Assembly (NCBI GenBank): GCA_900470445.1
Contig: UCAU01000009.1
Coordinates: 41,437-105,436 of the forward strand
DNA from: Hyphomicrobiales bacterium
Lineage (GTDB): Bacteria; Pseudomonadota; Alphaproteobacteria; Rhizobiales; Devosiaceae
Direction of reading: 5' to 3'
Length of the DNA stretch: 64,000 nt
Shown here piece by piece: positions 31,463 to 40,164 of this stretch. Numbering within the stretch: position 1 is the stretch's first letter; the number at the start of each line of letters is the position of its first letter. The position numbers were made by a program, and so were the translations under genes. The notes under the pieces are model-generated. The model saw only the letters and a list, made by a program, of their open reading frames with translations. It ran no database searches and had not been told where the DNA came from.

Positions 31463-33082
31463 TCAGGTGGAATCGCCAAGCTGAAAACCCGGGGGCAGCA
31501 GTGGAGCGCGGATTTCCCCATTCGCTCCCGTTGGTGAAAGCGCTTCCTCCTGCCGGCTCGGACATTCACGCCGCGTGCAGAGCCGGCAGCTGGGGCCGAC
31601 GGGAACGTCCGCGGATGTGTCGGAGAGATCGAGGCCCGAGCCATAGATGGTGCGGTCGGCATGCAGCACGTCGCAGGCCAGCATGATCGAGGCGGTGGGC
31701 GCCTGTTCGCGGAACGAGGCCATACGGCGCTGCACGGTTCGCGCGATGAACAGGTAGCGGGAGCCGTCGGAGAAGCGCACTACCTGCCGTACTGGCGTCT
31801 CCGGCGTGCGGAAGGCGCCATAGATGGCCCAGAGCGGGCAGGCATGGCCGCTATTGGGCAGCAGCAGGCCCGGCAGCGGAAAGTGCTTGGTGAGCCGCCC
31901 GGCGGGGTCCGAGCGCAGGAAGCCGAAGGGTACGCCCTCCTCGCCCGGCCGCCGCAGGGTTACCAGCCGCTGGGCCACCTGCTCGTAGCTGGCGTGGTAG
32001 ATCTGGCAGAGGTGATCGATGTCATAGGCGGCGGCCTCGGCGTGCTGGCGGAACCGGCTATAGGGCAGGATCATCGCGCCGGCGAGATAGGAGCCCAAGG
32101 CGCGGGAAGCGAGGCGTTGCGCCACGGGGGATGAGAGCCGGGCGTTTTTGAGTTGCTGGGCAATCGCGTCTGGTGCGGCGAGTTCGCCAAAGAGGCGGGC
32201 CAGCTGGAATTGGCGGGTGGCGAGTTTGGTCGAGCCTTGCAGCCACATGATACGCTGCTGGCCATCGAACCGGTATTGGCCGGGAAAACCCTCGGGTGCA
32301 GTGCCGCCGATGTTGACGCTGATGCCGAACCGTTCTTCCAGCAATTGGGTCAGCGTGGCCATGCCGAAGGGGCCGGCCTGTTCGATCTCGGTCCGCAGGG
32401 CGTCGGCGGCGGTTTCGAGCTCGGGGAAGTAATTGTTCTGCTCAATCAGCAGATCGTCGATCTCGCGGGCTGGCGAAATATCGCTTCTATCGCGGCGGGC
32501 AATGTCGAACTGGCCGATCAGGTTGCGGGCCACATCGGTCAGTGCCAACGTTTCGCGGCCGATGGCGGCGAGGAATTGCTGGCGCTCGGCCTCGCCCAGA
32601 TCGGGCACGTCGACCAGGATTTCGGCGCTGGAGCGGATGGCGGTTACACCGGAGAGGATCTGGTGCAGGAATTGCGATAGCAGCGGGTCCGAGCGCAGGC
32701 GGTCGGCATAGGCGTCGGCGCTGAGTTGCGCGCCGGTATAGGCCCGGTGCATGCGCGCCAGGGCCGCCCCGCTGGCGGGGTATTGAGCCACCAATTCGCG
32801 GCGCTCGTCGGGGCGGAAGGGCAGCGACTCAAGCATGGGGTCGGCAAAGGCTTCTTCGAGGTCTTGCAGCAGCTTCTGCTCGGCGCGGCCGGCCAGCTCG
32901 TCGATATCGATATGCAGATGCTGGGCGACGCGGTTGAGCAGAGCCCCGCCGATGTCGCGCTTGTTGTTTTCGATCAGGTTGAGATAGCTCGGCGAAATGC
33001 CGATCAACCGCGCCAGCGCCGCCTGCGAAATCTTCAACGATTTCCGCCGACTGCTGATGCGAAAGCCAATTGGCGCGCGCAT
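31463..33082 (-). CDS. ScfR/RamB-type transcriptional regulator (XRE helix-turn-helix)
   Basis: The 539-residue regulator has an N-terminal Cro/CI helix-turn-helix (SRRKSLKISQAALARLIGISPSYLNLIE, about residues 11-38). A long sensor region with an IrrE-like segment follows (SYEQVAQRLVTLRRPG around 370), and the C-terminal DUF2083-type part ends in CRLCTRRECPS, a possible metal or redox site. Relatives (RamB, PrpR, ScfR) govern acetate, propionate, glyoxylate or short-chain acyl-CoA metabolism. It lies 55 bp upstream of the receiver gene, facing away from the ABC operon, and the 191-bp gap to that operon holds several TTGC inverted repeats that could be its operator. Confidence 0.85.
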   Translation of the reverse strand: MRAPIGFRISSRRKSLKISQAALARLIGISPSYLNLIENNKRDIGGALLNRVAQHLHIDIDELAGRAEQKLLQDLEEAFADPMLESLPFRPDERRELVAQYPASGAALARMHRAYTGAQLSADAYADRLRSDPLLSQFLHQILSGVTAIRSSAEILVDVPDLGEAERQQFLAAIGRETLALTDVARNLIGQFDIARRDRSDISPAREIDDLLIEQNNYFPELETAADALRTEIEQAGPFGMATLTQLLEERFGISVNIGGTAPEGFPGQYRFDGQQRIMWLQGSTKLATRQFQLARLFGELAAPDAIAQQLKNARLSSPVAQRLASRALGSYLAGAMILPYSRFRQHAEAAAYDIDHLCQIYHASYEQVAQRLVTLRRPGEEGVPFGFLRSDPAGRLTKHFPLPGLLLPNSGHACPLWAIYGAFRTPETPVRQVVRFSDGSRYLFIARTVQRRMASFREQAPTASIMLACDVLHADRTIYGSGLDLSDTSADVPVGPSCRLCTRRECPSRQEEALSPTGANGEIRAPLLPPGFQLGDST

Positions 33083-33124
33083 GAGAATATTCCTCCCAGC
33101 CGGCGCCCTGTCAATGCATTGACT

Positions 33125-33210
33125 ATTATTGCGCCAGACGAGTGCAATAATTTACAGAATATTGCTGCGATTACAATGCTGTATTGCCAGCATTTGCAGG
33201 GATGGCAAAT
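33125..33210. promoter_or_regulatory. Cluster of TTGC/GCAA half-sites in the divergent promoter region
   Basis: The gap between the ScfR-type gene and the ABC operon holds ATTATTGC with its complement 11 bases away (33125-33151) and ATTTGC with its complement 7 bases away (33192-33210). Two more TTGC copies lie near 33162 and 33184. Known RamB sites centre on TTTGCAAA, so a ScfR-type regulator binding here is plausible. Confidence 0.5.
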
Positions 33211-33273
33211 ACTCCCAACGCGGTGAGTGATTGGCTATGCATCAATTGCCCCGCGCCAATGAGGAGGAAATCG

Positions 33274-34629
33274 ATGACAGTTTTCAAGCGCGGCCCCAGC
33301 CGTCGCCGTGTGCTTCAAACCGGCCTGGCCGGCATTCTCGCGACCGGCGTGGCGCCGCTAGTTTTCAGCCGTGGCGCCTGGGCGCAGGAGTTCTGCAACA
33401 ATCCCACCGGCGACACCGTTACATTCGGGCTCAACCTGCCGCTGACCGGCGCCTATGCCGAAGAAGGCGCCGATGAGCAGAAGGCCTATCAGCTGGCCAT
33501 CCAGCACCTCAATGGTGAGGGCGATGGCGGACTGATCAGCGTGCTCACGCCCACCGCCCTCAAGGGCAATGGCGTGCTGGGCAAGAAGGTCGCCTTCGTG
33601 ACCTCGGACAGCCAGACCAAGGCCGACGTGGCCCGGGCCGGCGCCACCCGCATGATCGAGCGCGACGGCGCGGTGATGATCACCGGCGGCTCGTCTTCCG
33701 CTGAGGCCATTGCCGTGCAGGGCCTGTGCCAGGAAATGGGCGTCATCTTCATGGCGGGCCTCACCCATTCCAACGATACGACCGGCAAGGACAAGAAGCG
33801 CTACGGCTTCCGCCACTTCTTCAATGCCTATCAATCCGGCATCGGGCTGGCCCCAGCCATTGTCAACGAATATGGCGCCGATCGCCGCGCCTATCACCTG
33901 ACCGCCGACTATACTTGGGGTTGGACCCAGGAAGAATCCATGAAGGCCGCCACCGAAAAGCTCGGCTGGCAGACGGTGCAAGCCGTACGCACGCCCTTGG
34001 GCGCGGCGGATTTCTCGCAATATCTGACGCCGATCCTCAATTCGGGCGCGGACGTCTTGATCCTCAACCATTACGGCACGGACATGGTCAATTCGCTGAC
34101 CCAGGCGGTGCAGTTCGGCATGCGCGACCGGCAGGCCAATGGCAAGGATTTCCAGATCGTCACGCCGCTCATCTCCGAGCTTATGGCCAAGGGCGCTGGC
34201 GACAACGTCAAGGGCATTTTCGGCACCTCGAACTGGCACTGGAACCTGCAGGATCCGGGCACCGTGGCCTTCACCAAGTCGTTCGGCGCGGCCTATGGCG
34301 CCCCGCCCTCGCAGGCCGCACACACGGCCTATGTGCAGGCCTTGCTCTATGCGGACGCCGTCGAGCGCGCCGGCACATTCTATCCGCCGGAGGTGATCAA
34401 GGCCCTCGAAGGCTTCGAGTTCGACGGCATGGGCAATGGCCCCACGCTGTATCGCGCCGAAGATCACCAGTGCATCAAGAATGTGCTGGTGGTGCGCGGC
34501 AATGAGAACCCGACCAGCCAGTTCGACGTGCTCAACATCTTCAAGGAAATCCCGCGCGAGGAAGTGGCCTATGACCCCGCCATGTTCGGCGGCGATCTCG
34601 GCCCGGCCGAGCCGGCAGCCATGTGTTGA
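33274..34629 (+). CDS. Branched-chain-amino-acid/amide-type ABC solute-binding protein
   Basis: This 451-residue periplasmic binding protein feeds the ABC importer of the four following genes. The Tat-type signal SRRRVLQTGLAGILATGV (about residues 9-26) is followed by cleavage near WAQ. The mature part begins with VTFGLNLPLTGAYAEEGAD, the hallmark of the LivJ/AmiC/UrtA cluster. It is longer than LivJ (about 370) and nearer to UrtA or short-chain amide binders. GAGGAG precedes the ATG at 33274 while the longer upstream frame has no features. A strong hairpin follows the gene, and the downstream genes lie close behind. Substrate is not established. Confidence 0.88.
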   Translation: MTVFKRGPSRRRVLQTGLAGILATGVAPLVFSRGAWAQEFCNNPTGDTVTFGLNLPLTGAYAEEGADEQKAYQLAIQHLNGEGDGGLISVLTPTALKGNGVLGKKVAFVTSDSQTKADVARAGATRMIERDGAVMITGGSSSAEAIAVQGLCQEMGVIFMAGLTHSNDTTGKDKKRYGFRHFFNAYQSGIGLAPAIVNEYGADRRAYHLTADYTWGWTQEESMKAATEKLGWQTVQAVRTPLGAADFSQYLTPILNSGADVLILNHYGTDMVNSLTQAVQFGMRDRQANGKDFQIVTPLISELMAKGAGDNVKGIFGTSNWHWNLQDPGTVAFTKSFGAAYGAPPSQAAHTAYVQALLYADAVERAGTFYPPEVIKALEGFEFDGMGNGPTLYRAEDHQCIKNVLVVRGNENPTSQFDVLNIFKEIPREEVAYDPAMFGGDLGPAEPAAMC

Positions 34630-34635
34630 TCATGC

Positions 34636-34663
34636 CGGCCCGCCCCTTTGAAAGGGCGGGCCG
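34636..34663 (+). promoter_or_regulatory. Intra-operon hairpin after the binding-protein gene
   Basis: Ten perfectly paired bases (CGGCCCGCCC at 34636-34645 with 34654-34663) enclose an 8-base loop that can pair a little further. There is no T run. Such hairpins after binding-protein genes usually protect the upstream message and give excess binding protein over membrane subunits. Confidence 0.75.
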
Positions 34664-34697
34664 CACCTAAGCTCGGCCCTATCGCCTGGAGCGGACC

Positions 34698-35729
34698 ATG
34701 TTTGAAGTCATCTTTCTGCAATTCCTCAACGGGCTCGACAAGGGCGGCGCCTATGCTTTGATCGCGCTGGGGCTGACCCTGGTGTTCGGCACGTTGGGCG
34801 TCGTCAACTTCGCGCATGGTGCGCTGTTCATGCTGGGCGCGTTCTGCGCCGTCATGGTGCGGCAATTCCTGACGCTGGAGACGATCACGGTCGATCCGGA
34901 ACAGCTATCGCCCTGGGGTTCGCCGCTCGAAATCCGCGAGCCGCTGGTGCAGGCCTGGTTCGGCGATTTCGGTGCGGTGCTGGTGAATTATTCCGTTCCC
35001 GTTTCGCTCATCGTCACCATTCCTATCATGTTGCTCGTGGGCATTGCGCTTGAACGCGGTATCATCAAGCACTTTTATAAACGCCCGCATGCCGAACAGA
35101 TTCTTGTGACTTTTGGCTTGGCCATCGTGGCGCAGGAACTCATCAAGTCGGTCTTCGGGCCCAATCCCATTCCCCAGCCCATGCCGGCCGACCTGCGGGG
35201 CGCGGCCGATATCGGCGCCTGGCTGGGCATACAGGCCGGCGTCATCACCTACCCCATCTGGCGGCTGGTCTACTTCCTCTTTGCCACCGTGATCATCGGC
35301 GGCGTGTTCGCCTTCCTGCAATTCACCACATTCGGCATGGTGGTCCGCGCCGGCATGGCCGACCGCGAGACGGTGGGGCTGCTCGGCATCAATATCGACC
35401 GCCGCTTCACCATCATGTTCGGCCTGGCCGCCGTGGTCGCGGGCATGGCCGGTGTCATGTACACCCCCCTGCTCCCGCCCAATTATCACATCGGCATGGA
35501 CTTCCTCGTCCTCAGCTTCGTGGTGGTCGTCGTGGGCGGCATGGGCTCGCTGCCCGGCGCGGTGGCGGCGGGGTTCCTGCTGGGCATTCTGCAATCCTTC
35601 GCCTCGCTGACGCAGGTCAAGGACCTCATTCCCGGCATCGACCAGATCATCATCTATCTCGTCGCCGTCATCATTCTACTAGTTCGTCCGCGCGGCCTGC
35701 TCGGCCGGCGCGGCGTGATGGAGGCGTGA
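34698..35729 (+). CDS. ABC transporter permease, LivH type
   Basis: The 343-residue inner-membrane subunit has about eight to ten hydrophobic segments. It shows LivH signatures: [21 protein letters not shown] near the N-terminus, [14 protein letters not shown] near residue 35, and [18 protein letters not shown] near residue 215, where the ATPase docks. An insert of about 35 residues at 60-95 distinguishes it from canonical LivH. The gene starts 68 bp after the binding-protein stop, beyond the hairpin, and ends 1 bp before the next permease. Confidence 0.88.
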   Translation: MFEVIFLQFLNGLDKGGAYALIALGLTLVFGTLGVVNFAHGALFMLGAFCAVMVRQFLTLETITVDPEQLSPWGSPLEIREPLVQAWFGDFGAVLVNYSVPVSLIVTIPIMLLVGIALERGIIKHFYKRPHAEQILVTFGLAIVAQELIKSVFGPNPIPQPMPADLRGAADIGAWLGIQAGVITYPIWRLVYFLFATVIIGGVFAFLQFTTFGMVVRAGMADRETVGLLGINIDRRFTIMFGLAAVVAGMAGVMYTPLLPPNYHIGMDFLVLSFVVVVVGGMGSLPGAVAAGFLLGILQSFASLTQVKDLIPGIDQIIIYLVAVIILLVRPRGLLGRRGVMEA

Positions 35730-35730
35730 T

Positions 35731-36870
35731 ATGCTGGTGATATCCCGCAAGGACCTGCTGCTGTTCCTCGGCTTCGCAATCGTCGTGCTCGCCATGCCGA
35801 TCTGGCTGCAACCGTTCGGCGCCGCCTATCCCGACCTGTTGAACCGCTTCACCATCTTTGCCATCTTCGCGGTGGGCTTCAATATCCTGTTCGGCCTCAC
35901 CGGCTATCTCAGTTTCGGCCATGCGGCGTTTTTCGGCATCGGCTCCTATGCGGCGGTCTGGTCGTTCAAACTGCTGAGCATGGATGCGGTGCCTGCTCTG
36001 ATCTTTGCCATCGTCATTTCGGGGGTATTTGCCCTCGCCATCGGCTTTGTCAGCCTGCGGCGCTCGGGCATCTATTTCTCCATCCTGACGCTGGCCTTCG
36101 CGCAGATGAGCTACAATCTGGCCTATTCGGTGCTGACGCCGATTACCAATGGCGAGACCGGGTTGCAGCTCAATCTGGCCGATCCGCGCTATCTGGATCG
36201 CGCCTTTTCAGCGGCTCCGGCGGGCCTGCCCTCGCCCACATTGTTCGGGGCGCCGCTCACAGGCTATGCCGGATTTTACTTCTGCGCCGGGTTCCTGATC
36301 ATCGCGTTTTTCATCGCCCAGCGCATTACGGGCTCGCCATTCGGCATGATGCTCAAGGGCATCAAATCCAACCAGACGCGCATGAACTATACCGGCTTCA
36401 ACACCAAGCCCTATACGCTGGCGGCTTTTGTGATTTCGGGCATGTATGCGGGCCTTGCCGGTGCGCTGCTCGCCATCACCGACCCGCTGGCTGGCGCCGA
36501 GCGCATGCAATGGACCGCCTCGGGCGAAGTCGTGCTGATGACGATCCTGGGCGGCGCGGGCACACTTGTCGGCCCGGTGATCGGCGCCTGGTTGATCAAA
36601 TATTTCGAGAACATCTTCTCGGCCATCAATGACGGCATTCTCACGCGCTTCTTCGCCTTCCTGCCCGAGGGCGCCGATCATGTGGCGGTTACCATCACCA
36701 GCAAGTTCGTGGGCGAGGGCTGGTTCCTGACGCTGGGCCTGGTCTTCGTGCTCATCGTGGTCTTCCTGCCCGGCGGCATCATGGAGGGCGTGCGGCGCAT
36801 CGCGGCGCTGTTCAACCGCTCTCCCAAAAAGCCACGGCACACGCCCGCCCAAGTGCAGCCTGCAGAATAG
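35731..36870 (+). CDS. ABC transporter permease, LivM type
   Basis: The 379-residue second permease has about ten hydrophobic segments and the LivM-type motifs [20 protein letters not shown] (about residues 53-72) and [19 protein letters not shown] (about 205). A hydrophilic C-terminal end ([14 protein letters not shown]) follows the last helix. It pairs with the LivH-type subunit to form the channel. ATG at 35731 is directly behind the previous stop. Confidence 0.88.
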   Translation: MLVISRKDLLLFLGFAIVVLAMPIWLQPFGAAYPDLLNRFTIFAIFAVGFNILFGLTGYLSFGHAAFFGIGSYAAVWSFKLLSMDAVPALIFAIVISGVFALAIGFVSLRRSGIYFSILTLAFAQMSYNLAYSVLTPITNGETGLQLNLADPRYLDRAFSAAPAGLPSPTLFGAPLTGYAGFYFCAGFLIIAFFIAQRITGSPFGMMLKGIKSNQTRMNYTGFNTKPYTLAAFVISGMYAGLAGALLAITDPLAGAERMQWTASGEVVLMTILGGAGTLVGPVIGAWLIKYFENIFSAINDGILTRFFAFLPEGADHVAVTITSKFVGEGWFLTLGLVFVLIVVFLPGGIMEGVRRIAALFNRSPKKPRHTPAQVQPAE

Positions 36871-36880
36871 GACCAGACCG

Positions 36881-37645
36881 ATGACCAATCCCAATGTCGT
36901 TCTGCACGTTGCCGATGTTCACAAGCGCTTCGGGGGCCTGCATGCCCTGGCCGATATCGATTTGCAGGTCGAGGAGGGCCAGACCCACGCCATTATCGGC
37001 CCCAATGGCGCGGGTAAATCCACCCTGCTCAATGTCATTATCGGCAAGCTGGCGCCGACCAGCGGCACTGTGGTGTTCGATGGCGCGATCCTGACCGGTC
37101 GCAAGCCATTCGAGATCAACCAGCTCGGCATCGCCCGGGTGTTCCAGACGCCGGAGATCTTTTCGGACCTCAGCGTGCTGCACAATGTGATGATCCCCGC
37201 GCTCGCCAAACGCGATGGCGCGTTCAAGCTGAACATGTTGCGCGCACTCGACAGCGAAACCGGCATTCGCGCCGAGGCGCAGGACATGCTGGAAGATGTG
37301 GGCATGACCAGCAGCCGCGATATGGCCGCCGGCAGCCTCAGCCGTGGCGACAAAAGACGGATGGAGCTGGCCATGTGCCTGATCCAGCATCCGCGCCTGT
37401 TGCTGCTGGATGAACCCACCGCCGGCATGAGCCGCCACGACACCAATACGACCATCGAATTGCTCAAGAAGATCAAAAGCCGCGGCATGACCAAGGTGAT
37501 CATCGAACACGACATGCATGTGGTGTTTTCGCTGGCCGACAAGATTTCCGTGCTGGCGCAGGGCCGCATCATTGCCGATGGCACGCCCGATCAGGTGCGG
37601 GGCAATCCAAAGGTGCAGGAAGCCTACCTCGGAGGGACCCATTGA
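36881..37645 (+). CDS. ABC transporter ATP-binding protein, LivG type
   Basis: The 254-residue ATPase carries Walker A GPNGAGKSTLLN (about residues 40-51), Walker B LLLLDEPTAGMS and the switch histidine in IIEHDMHVV. The ABC signature reads LSRGDKRRMELAM rather than the usual LSGGQ, with arginine and aspartate at the positions that contact the opposite nucleotide. The same variation is known in some amide/urea-type LivG relatives. Its stop overlaps the ATG of the LivF-type gene. Confidence 0.88.
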   Translation: MTNPNVVLHVADVHKRFGGLHALADIDLQVEEGQTHAIIGPNGAGKSTLLNVIIGKLAPTSGTVVFDGAILTGRKPFEINQLGIARVFQTPEIFSDLSVLHNVMIPALAKRDGAFKLNMLRALDSETGIRAEAQDMLEDVGMTSSRDMAAGSLSRGDKRRMELAMCLIQHPRLLLLDEPTAGMSRHDTNTTIELLKKIKSRGMTKVIIEHDMHVVFSLADKISVLAQGRIIADGTPDQVRGNPKVQEAYLGGTH

Positions 37646-38415
37646 TGAGTGCAATCGCCATGGAGACCCAAATTCTCGGCAATAGCCAAGCTGCCAGTAT
37701 CGAGACCACGCGGCCGTTCTTTTCGGTACGCGACATGCACGCCTATTATGGCGAGAGCTATATCGTGCAGGGCATTTCGCTGGATGTGCGGCAGGGCGAG
37801 ATTTTGGCTCTGCTGGGCCGCAATGGCGCGGGCAAGACCTCGACGCTGCGCACCATTGCCCGCACCGATGACCCGCAGATGCGGCAAGGCGAAATCTGGC
37901 TGGATGGCAAGCCGATCCACCAGATGAAGAGCTTTGAGGCTGCGCGGGCGGGTATTCAGCTGGTACCCGAGGATCGGCGCATCATTGCGGGGCTGACCGT
38001 CGAGGAGAATATCGCCCTCGCCAAGGTCGCGCCCGGCAATGGCTGGAGCTTTGAGCAGATTTACCAGAGCTTTCCCCGGCTTGCCGAACGCCGCAAGCAG
38101 GACGGCGCGACGCTGTCCGGCGGCGAGCAGCAGATGCTGGCCATCGCCCGGGCGCTGGCGCGCGACCTCAAGCTGCTCTTGCTCGACGAGCCTTATGAGG
38201 GGCTGGCGCCAGTGATCGTGCAGGAGATCGAACGGATCCTGCATTCGATCAAGCCGCTGGGCATTACCACGATCATTGTCGAGCAGAACGCCGTCGCGGC
38301 CCTCAAGCTGGCCGACCGGGCTGTGATCCTCGATACAGGCGAAGTCGCCTTTTCCGGCACGGCCAAGGAGGTGTTGGACAATACCGAGCTGCGCCACGAA
38401 TACCTGGCCATCTGA
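37645..38415 (+). CDS. ABC transporter ATP-binding protein, LivF type
   Basis: The 256-residue second ATPase has Walker A GRNGAGKTSTLRTI (about residues 57-70), a regular LSGGEQQMLAIARAL signature (about 154), Walker B LLLDEPYEGLAP and the histidine replaced by glutamine-type IIVEQNAVAALKLADRA, as in LivF proteins. An N-terminal stretch of about 25 residues precedes the domain. ATG at 37645 overlaps the LivG-type stop as TGATG; the TTG just before it is ignored. It is the last gene of the operon, facing pxpA. Confidence 0.88.
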   Translation: MSAIAMETQILGNSQAASIETTRPFFSVRDMHAYYGESYIVQGISLDVRQGEILALLGRNGAGKTSTLRTIARTDDPQMRQGEIWLDGKPIHQMKSFEAARAGIQLVPEDRRIIAGLTVEENIALAKVAPGNGWSFEQIYQSFPRLAERRKQDGATLSGGEQQMLAIARALARDLKLLLLDEPYEGLAPVIVQEIERILHSIKPLGITTIIVEQNAVAALKLADRAVILDTGEVAFSGTAKEVLDNTELRHEYLAI

Positions 38416-38429
38416 TTTCGGCCACGAGC

Positions 38430-38496
38430 TACCCTGGGTCTTTCGACCCAAAGGCATTCCGCCGATTTCACCTCTCCCATAGGGAGGCCCAGGGTA
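38430..38496. terminator. Branched RNA fold between convergent operons
   Basis: An outer stem (TACCCTGGG at 38430-38438 with CCCAGGGTA at 38488-38496) encloses two smaller hairpins: GGGTC/GACCC (38436-38449) and CTCCC/GGGAG (38474-38486). The outer and first inner stems share bases, so they are alternatives. It fills the gap between livF-type and pxpA stops and may terminate both transcripts, though T runs are poor. Confidence 0.5.
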
Positions 38497-38500
38497 AACT

Positions 38501-39262
38501 TTACGCGGTGGGCGGCTCGGGGGGCTCCGCCGCGATTTCGATCCCCTCGCCCTCAAGCGCATCGCGCACTTCGCGCGCCAGATCGACCGCGCCCGGCGTG
38601 TCGCCATGGAGGCATATCGAGCGGGCCGACGACTTCAGCACCGTGCCGTCAATGGAGACCAATTCGCCCTTTTGCGCCAGACGCAGGCAGCGCTCGATCA
38701 CCGCGTCGGTGTCATGCAGCACGGCGCCTTCCTGATTGCGGGGTACCAATAGTCCTTCTGCGGTGTAGGCCCGGTCGGCATAGGCCTCGCGGATCAGCGG
38801 CATACCCACCGCCTTGGCAGCGCGCACCTGCTGGCTATTGTCGAGCGCCAGCACCGCCATTTTGGGATTCATCGCCTGAATGGTGGAGAATATGCCGACG
38901 GCGAAAGCCAATTCCTCGGCCGTCTGGTTTGCCAGCGCGCCATGCAGCTTCACATAGGAGAGCGGCACGCCAACTTCGTCGGCGATGAACCGCACGAGGA
39001 AGAGTTGCGAGCGAATCTGGCCGAGCAATTGATCGAGCGGCATGACAATGCGGAAGCGGCCGAAGCGTTTGGGATCGGCATAGCCGGGATGGGCCCCTGC
39101 CCGCACGCCGCGCCCCTTGCAGATTTTGAGGATGTGCCGAATGGTCGGCGCATCGCCCGCATGGCCGCCACAGGCTATCGACGCGCTGGAGACAATGGCC
39201 AGCAGGTCCTCGTCGGTCCCCATGCCTTCGCCCAGGTCAGCATTGAGATCGATACTGGTCAT
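38501..39262 (-). CDS. pxpA: 5-oxoprolinase subunit PxpA (LamB/YcsF family)
   Basis: PxpA is the hydrolase-type subunit of the ATP-dependent PxpABC complex, which opens 5-oxoproline (pyroglutamate) to glutamate. The 253-residue protein shows the family start SIDLNADLGEG (residues 3-13), then IACGGHAGD near residue 31 and RAGAHPGYADPKRFGR near residue 56. The usual aromatic in ACGFHAGD is glycine here. Its ATG overlaps the pxpC stop as ATGA. The three genes form a closed minus-strand operon, pxpB-pxpC-pxpA, that converges on the ABC operon. Confidence 0.93.
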   Translation of the reverse strand: MTSIDLNADLGEGMGTDEDLLAIVSSASIACGGHAGDAPTIRHILKICKGRGVRAGAHPGYADPKRFGRFRIVMPLDQLLGQIRSQLFLVRFIADEVGVPLSYVKLHGALANQTAEELAFAVGIFSTIQAMNPKMAVLALDNSQQVRAAKAVGMPLIREAYADRAYTAEGLLVPRNQEGAVLHDTDAVIERCLRLAQKGELVSIDGTVLKSSARSICLHGDTPGAVDLAREVRDALEGEGIEIAAEPPEPPTA

Positions 39263-40164
39263 TGCGCGCCGCTCCTCAGCAATTGGTGCGCATGGTCCAC
39301 GTTGATGGACTGGAAAGCAACCGGGGCACCCGGTCGCAGCTGCGCGAAGCGGTCGAGATCGACGCTTGCGATAGTGGCGATGCGCGGATAGCCGCCAGTG
39401 GGCTGATGATCGCGCATCAAGACGACGGGCGTGCCATCGCCCATGATCTGGATATCGCCCGGCACCACGGCGTCGGACACCAGCGACAGGATTTTTGCCT
39501 TGGCGAATATGCCTGCGGGGTCGATCAGGCGGACGCCCATGCGGTCCATCTGGGGTGCGATGGCGAAGGCGGCGGCGAGGAATTTTCTGCGTAGCGATAG
39601 GTCGAACATATCGGCATGCAGGCCCCAGATCACGCGGATAGGGCCGTCATGCCGCTGTGGTTCGATGGCACTATCCTTCAAAGGCGAGCCAACGCCTCCC
39701 AAAGTCAGCACATCCCCCGCCTTCAGCGCGCGGCCGTCCAGGCCGCCGATCATCGCTCGCGTGCTGGTCGAGAGGCTTCCCATCACGGCGGGCAGATCGA
39801 AATGGCGGTCAAAGCGCAGATAGCCGTAATTGCCCCATTCGCCCGGGGTGACGGAGAGCTTGTCGCCGGCCTTCAGCTCGACGCGCGCGGGCCAAGCTAA
39901 AGGTGCACCGTTATGCGTGGCCCTGAAACTGCCGCCGGCCATGGCCGCAACGCAGCGACCCTTGCTGACCTCGATGTCGAGCCCTGCGGCGGTGAACTCG
40001 ATGGCGCCATTGCTTTGCGCGCCAACCAAAGCGCCCGCCAGACGGAAAGCACCGGCATCCATAGCGCCCGAGGCGCTGATGCCGTGACGTAGCATGCCGA
40101 AGCGCCCTGCATCCTGGATGGTGCTGAGCGGGGCGGCCCGGGAAATGGTCAGAACCGGGCTCAT
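39259..40164 (-). CDS. pxpC: 5-oxoprolinase subunit PxpC (biotin-dependent-carboxyltransferase-like)
   Basis: PxpC and PxpB together phosphorylate 5-oxoproline for PxpA. The ATG at 40164 gives 301 residues, starting with the family-typical LTISRAAPLSTIQDAGRFG and containing GAMDAGAFRLAGALVG and WGLHADMFDL. Earlier annotations call this family allophanate hydrolase subunit 2 or KipA-like. The longer upstream frame lies within pxpB and is dismissed: the pxpB stop and this ATG overlap by 4 bp. Confidence 0.92.
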   Translation of the reverse strand: MSPVLTISRAAPLSTIQDAGRFGMLRHGISASGAMDAGAFRLAGALVGAQSNGAIEFTAAGLDIEVSKGRCVAAMAGGSFRATHNGAPLAWPARVELKAGDKLSVTPGEWGNYGYLRFDRHFDLPAVMGSLSTSTRAMIGGLDGRALKAGDVLTLGGVGSPLKDSAIEPQRHDGPIRVIWGLHADMFDLSLRRKFLAAAFAIAPQMDRMGVRLIDPAGIFAKAKILSLVSDAVVPGDIQIMGDGTPVVLMRDHQPTGGYPRIATIASVDLDRFAQLRPGAPVAFQSINVDHAHQLLRSGAQ

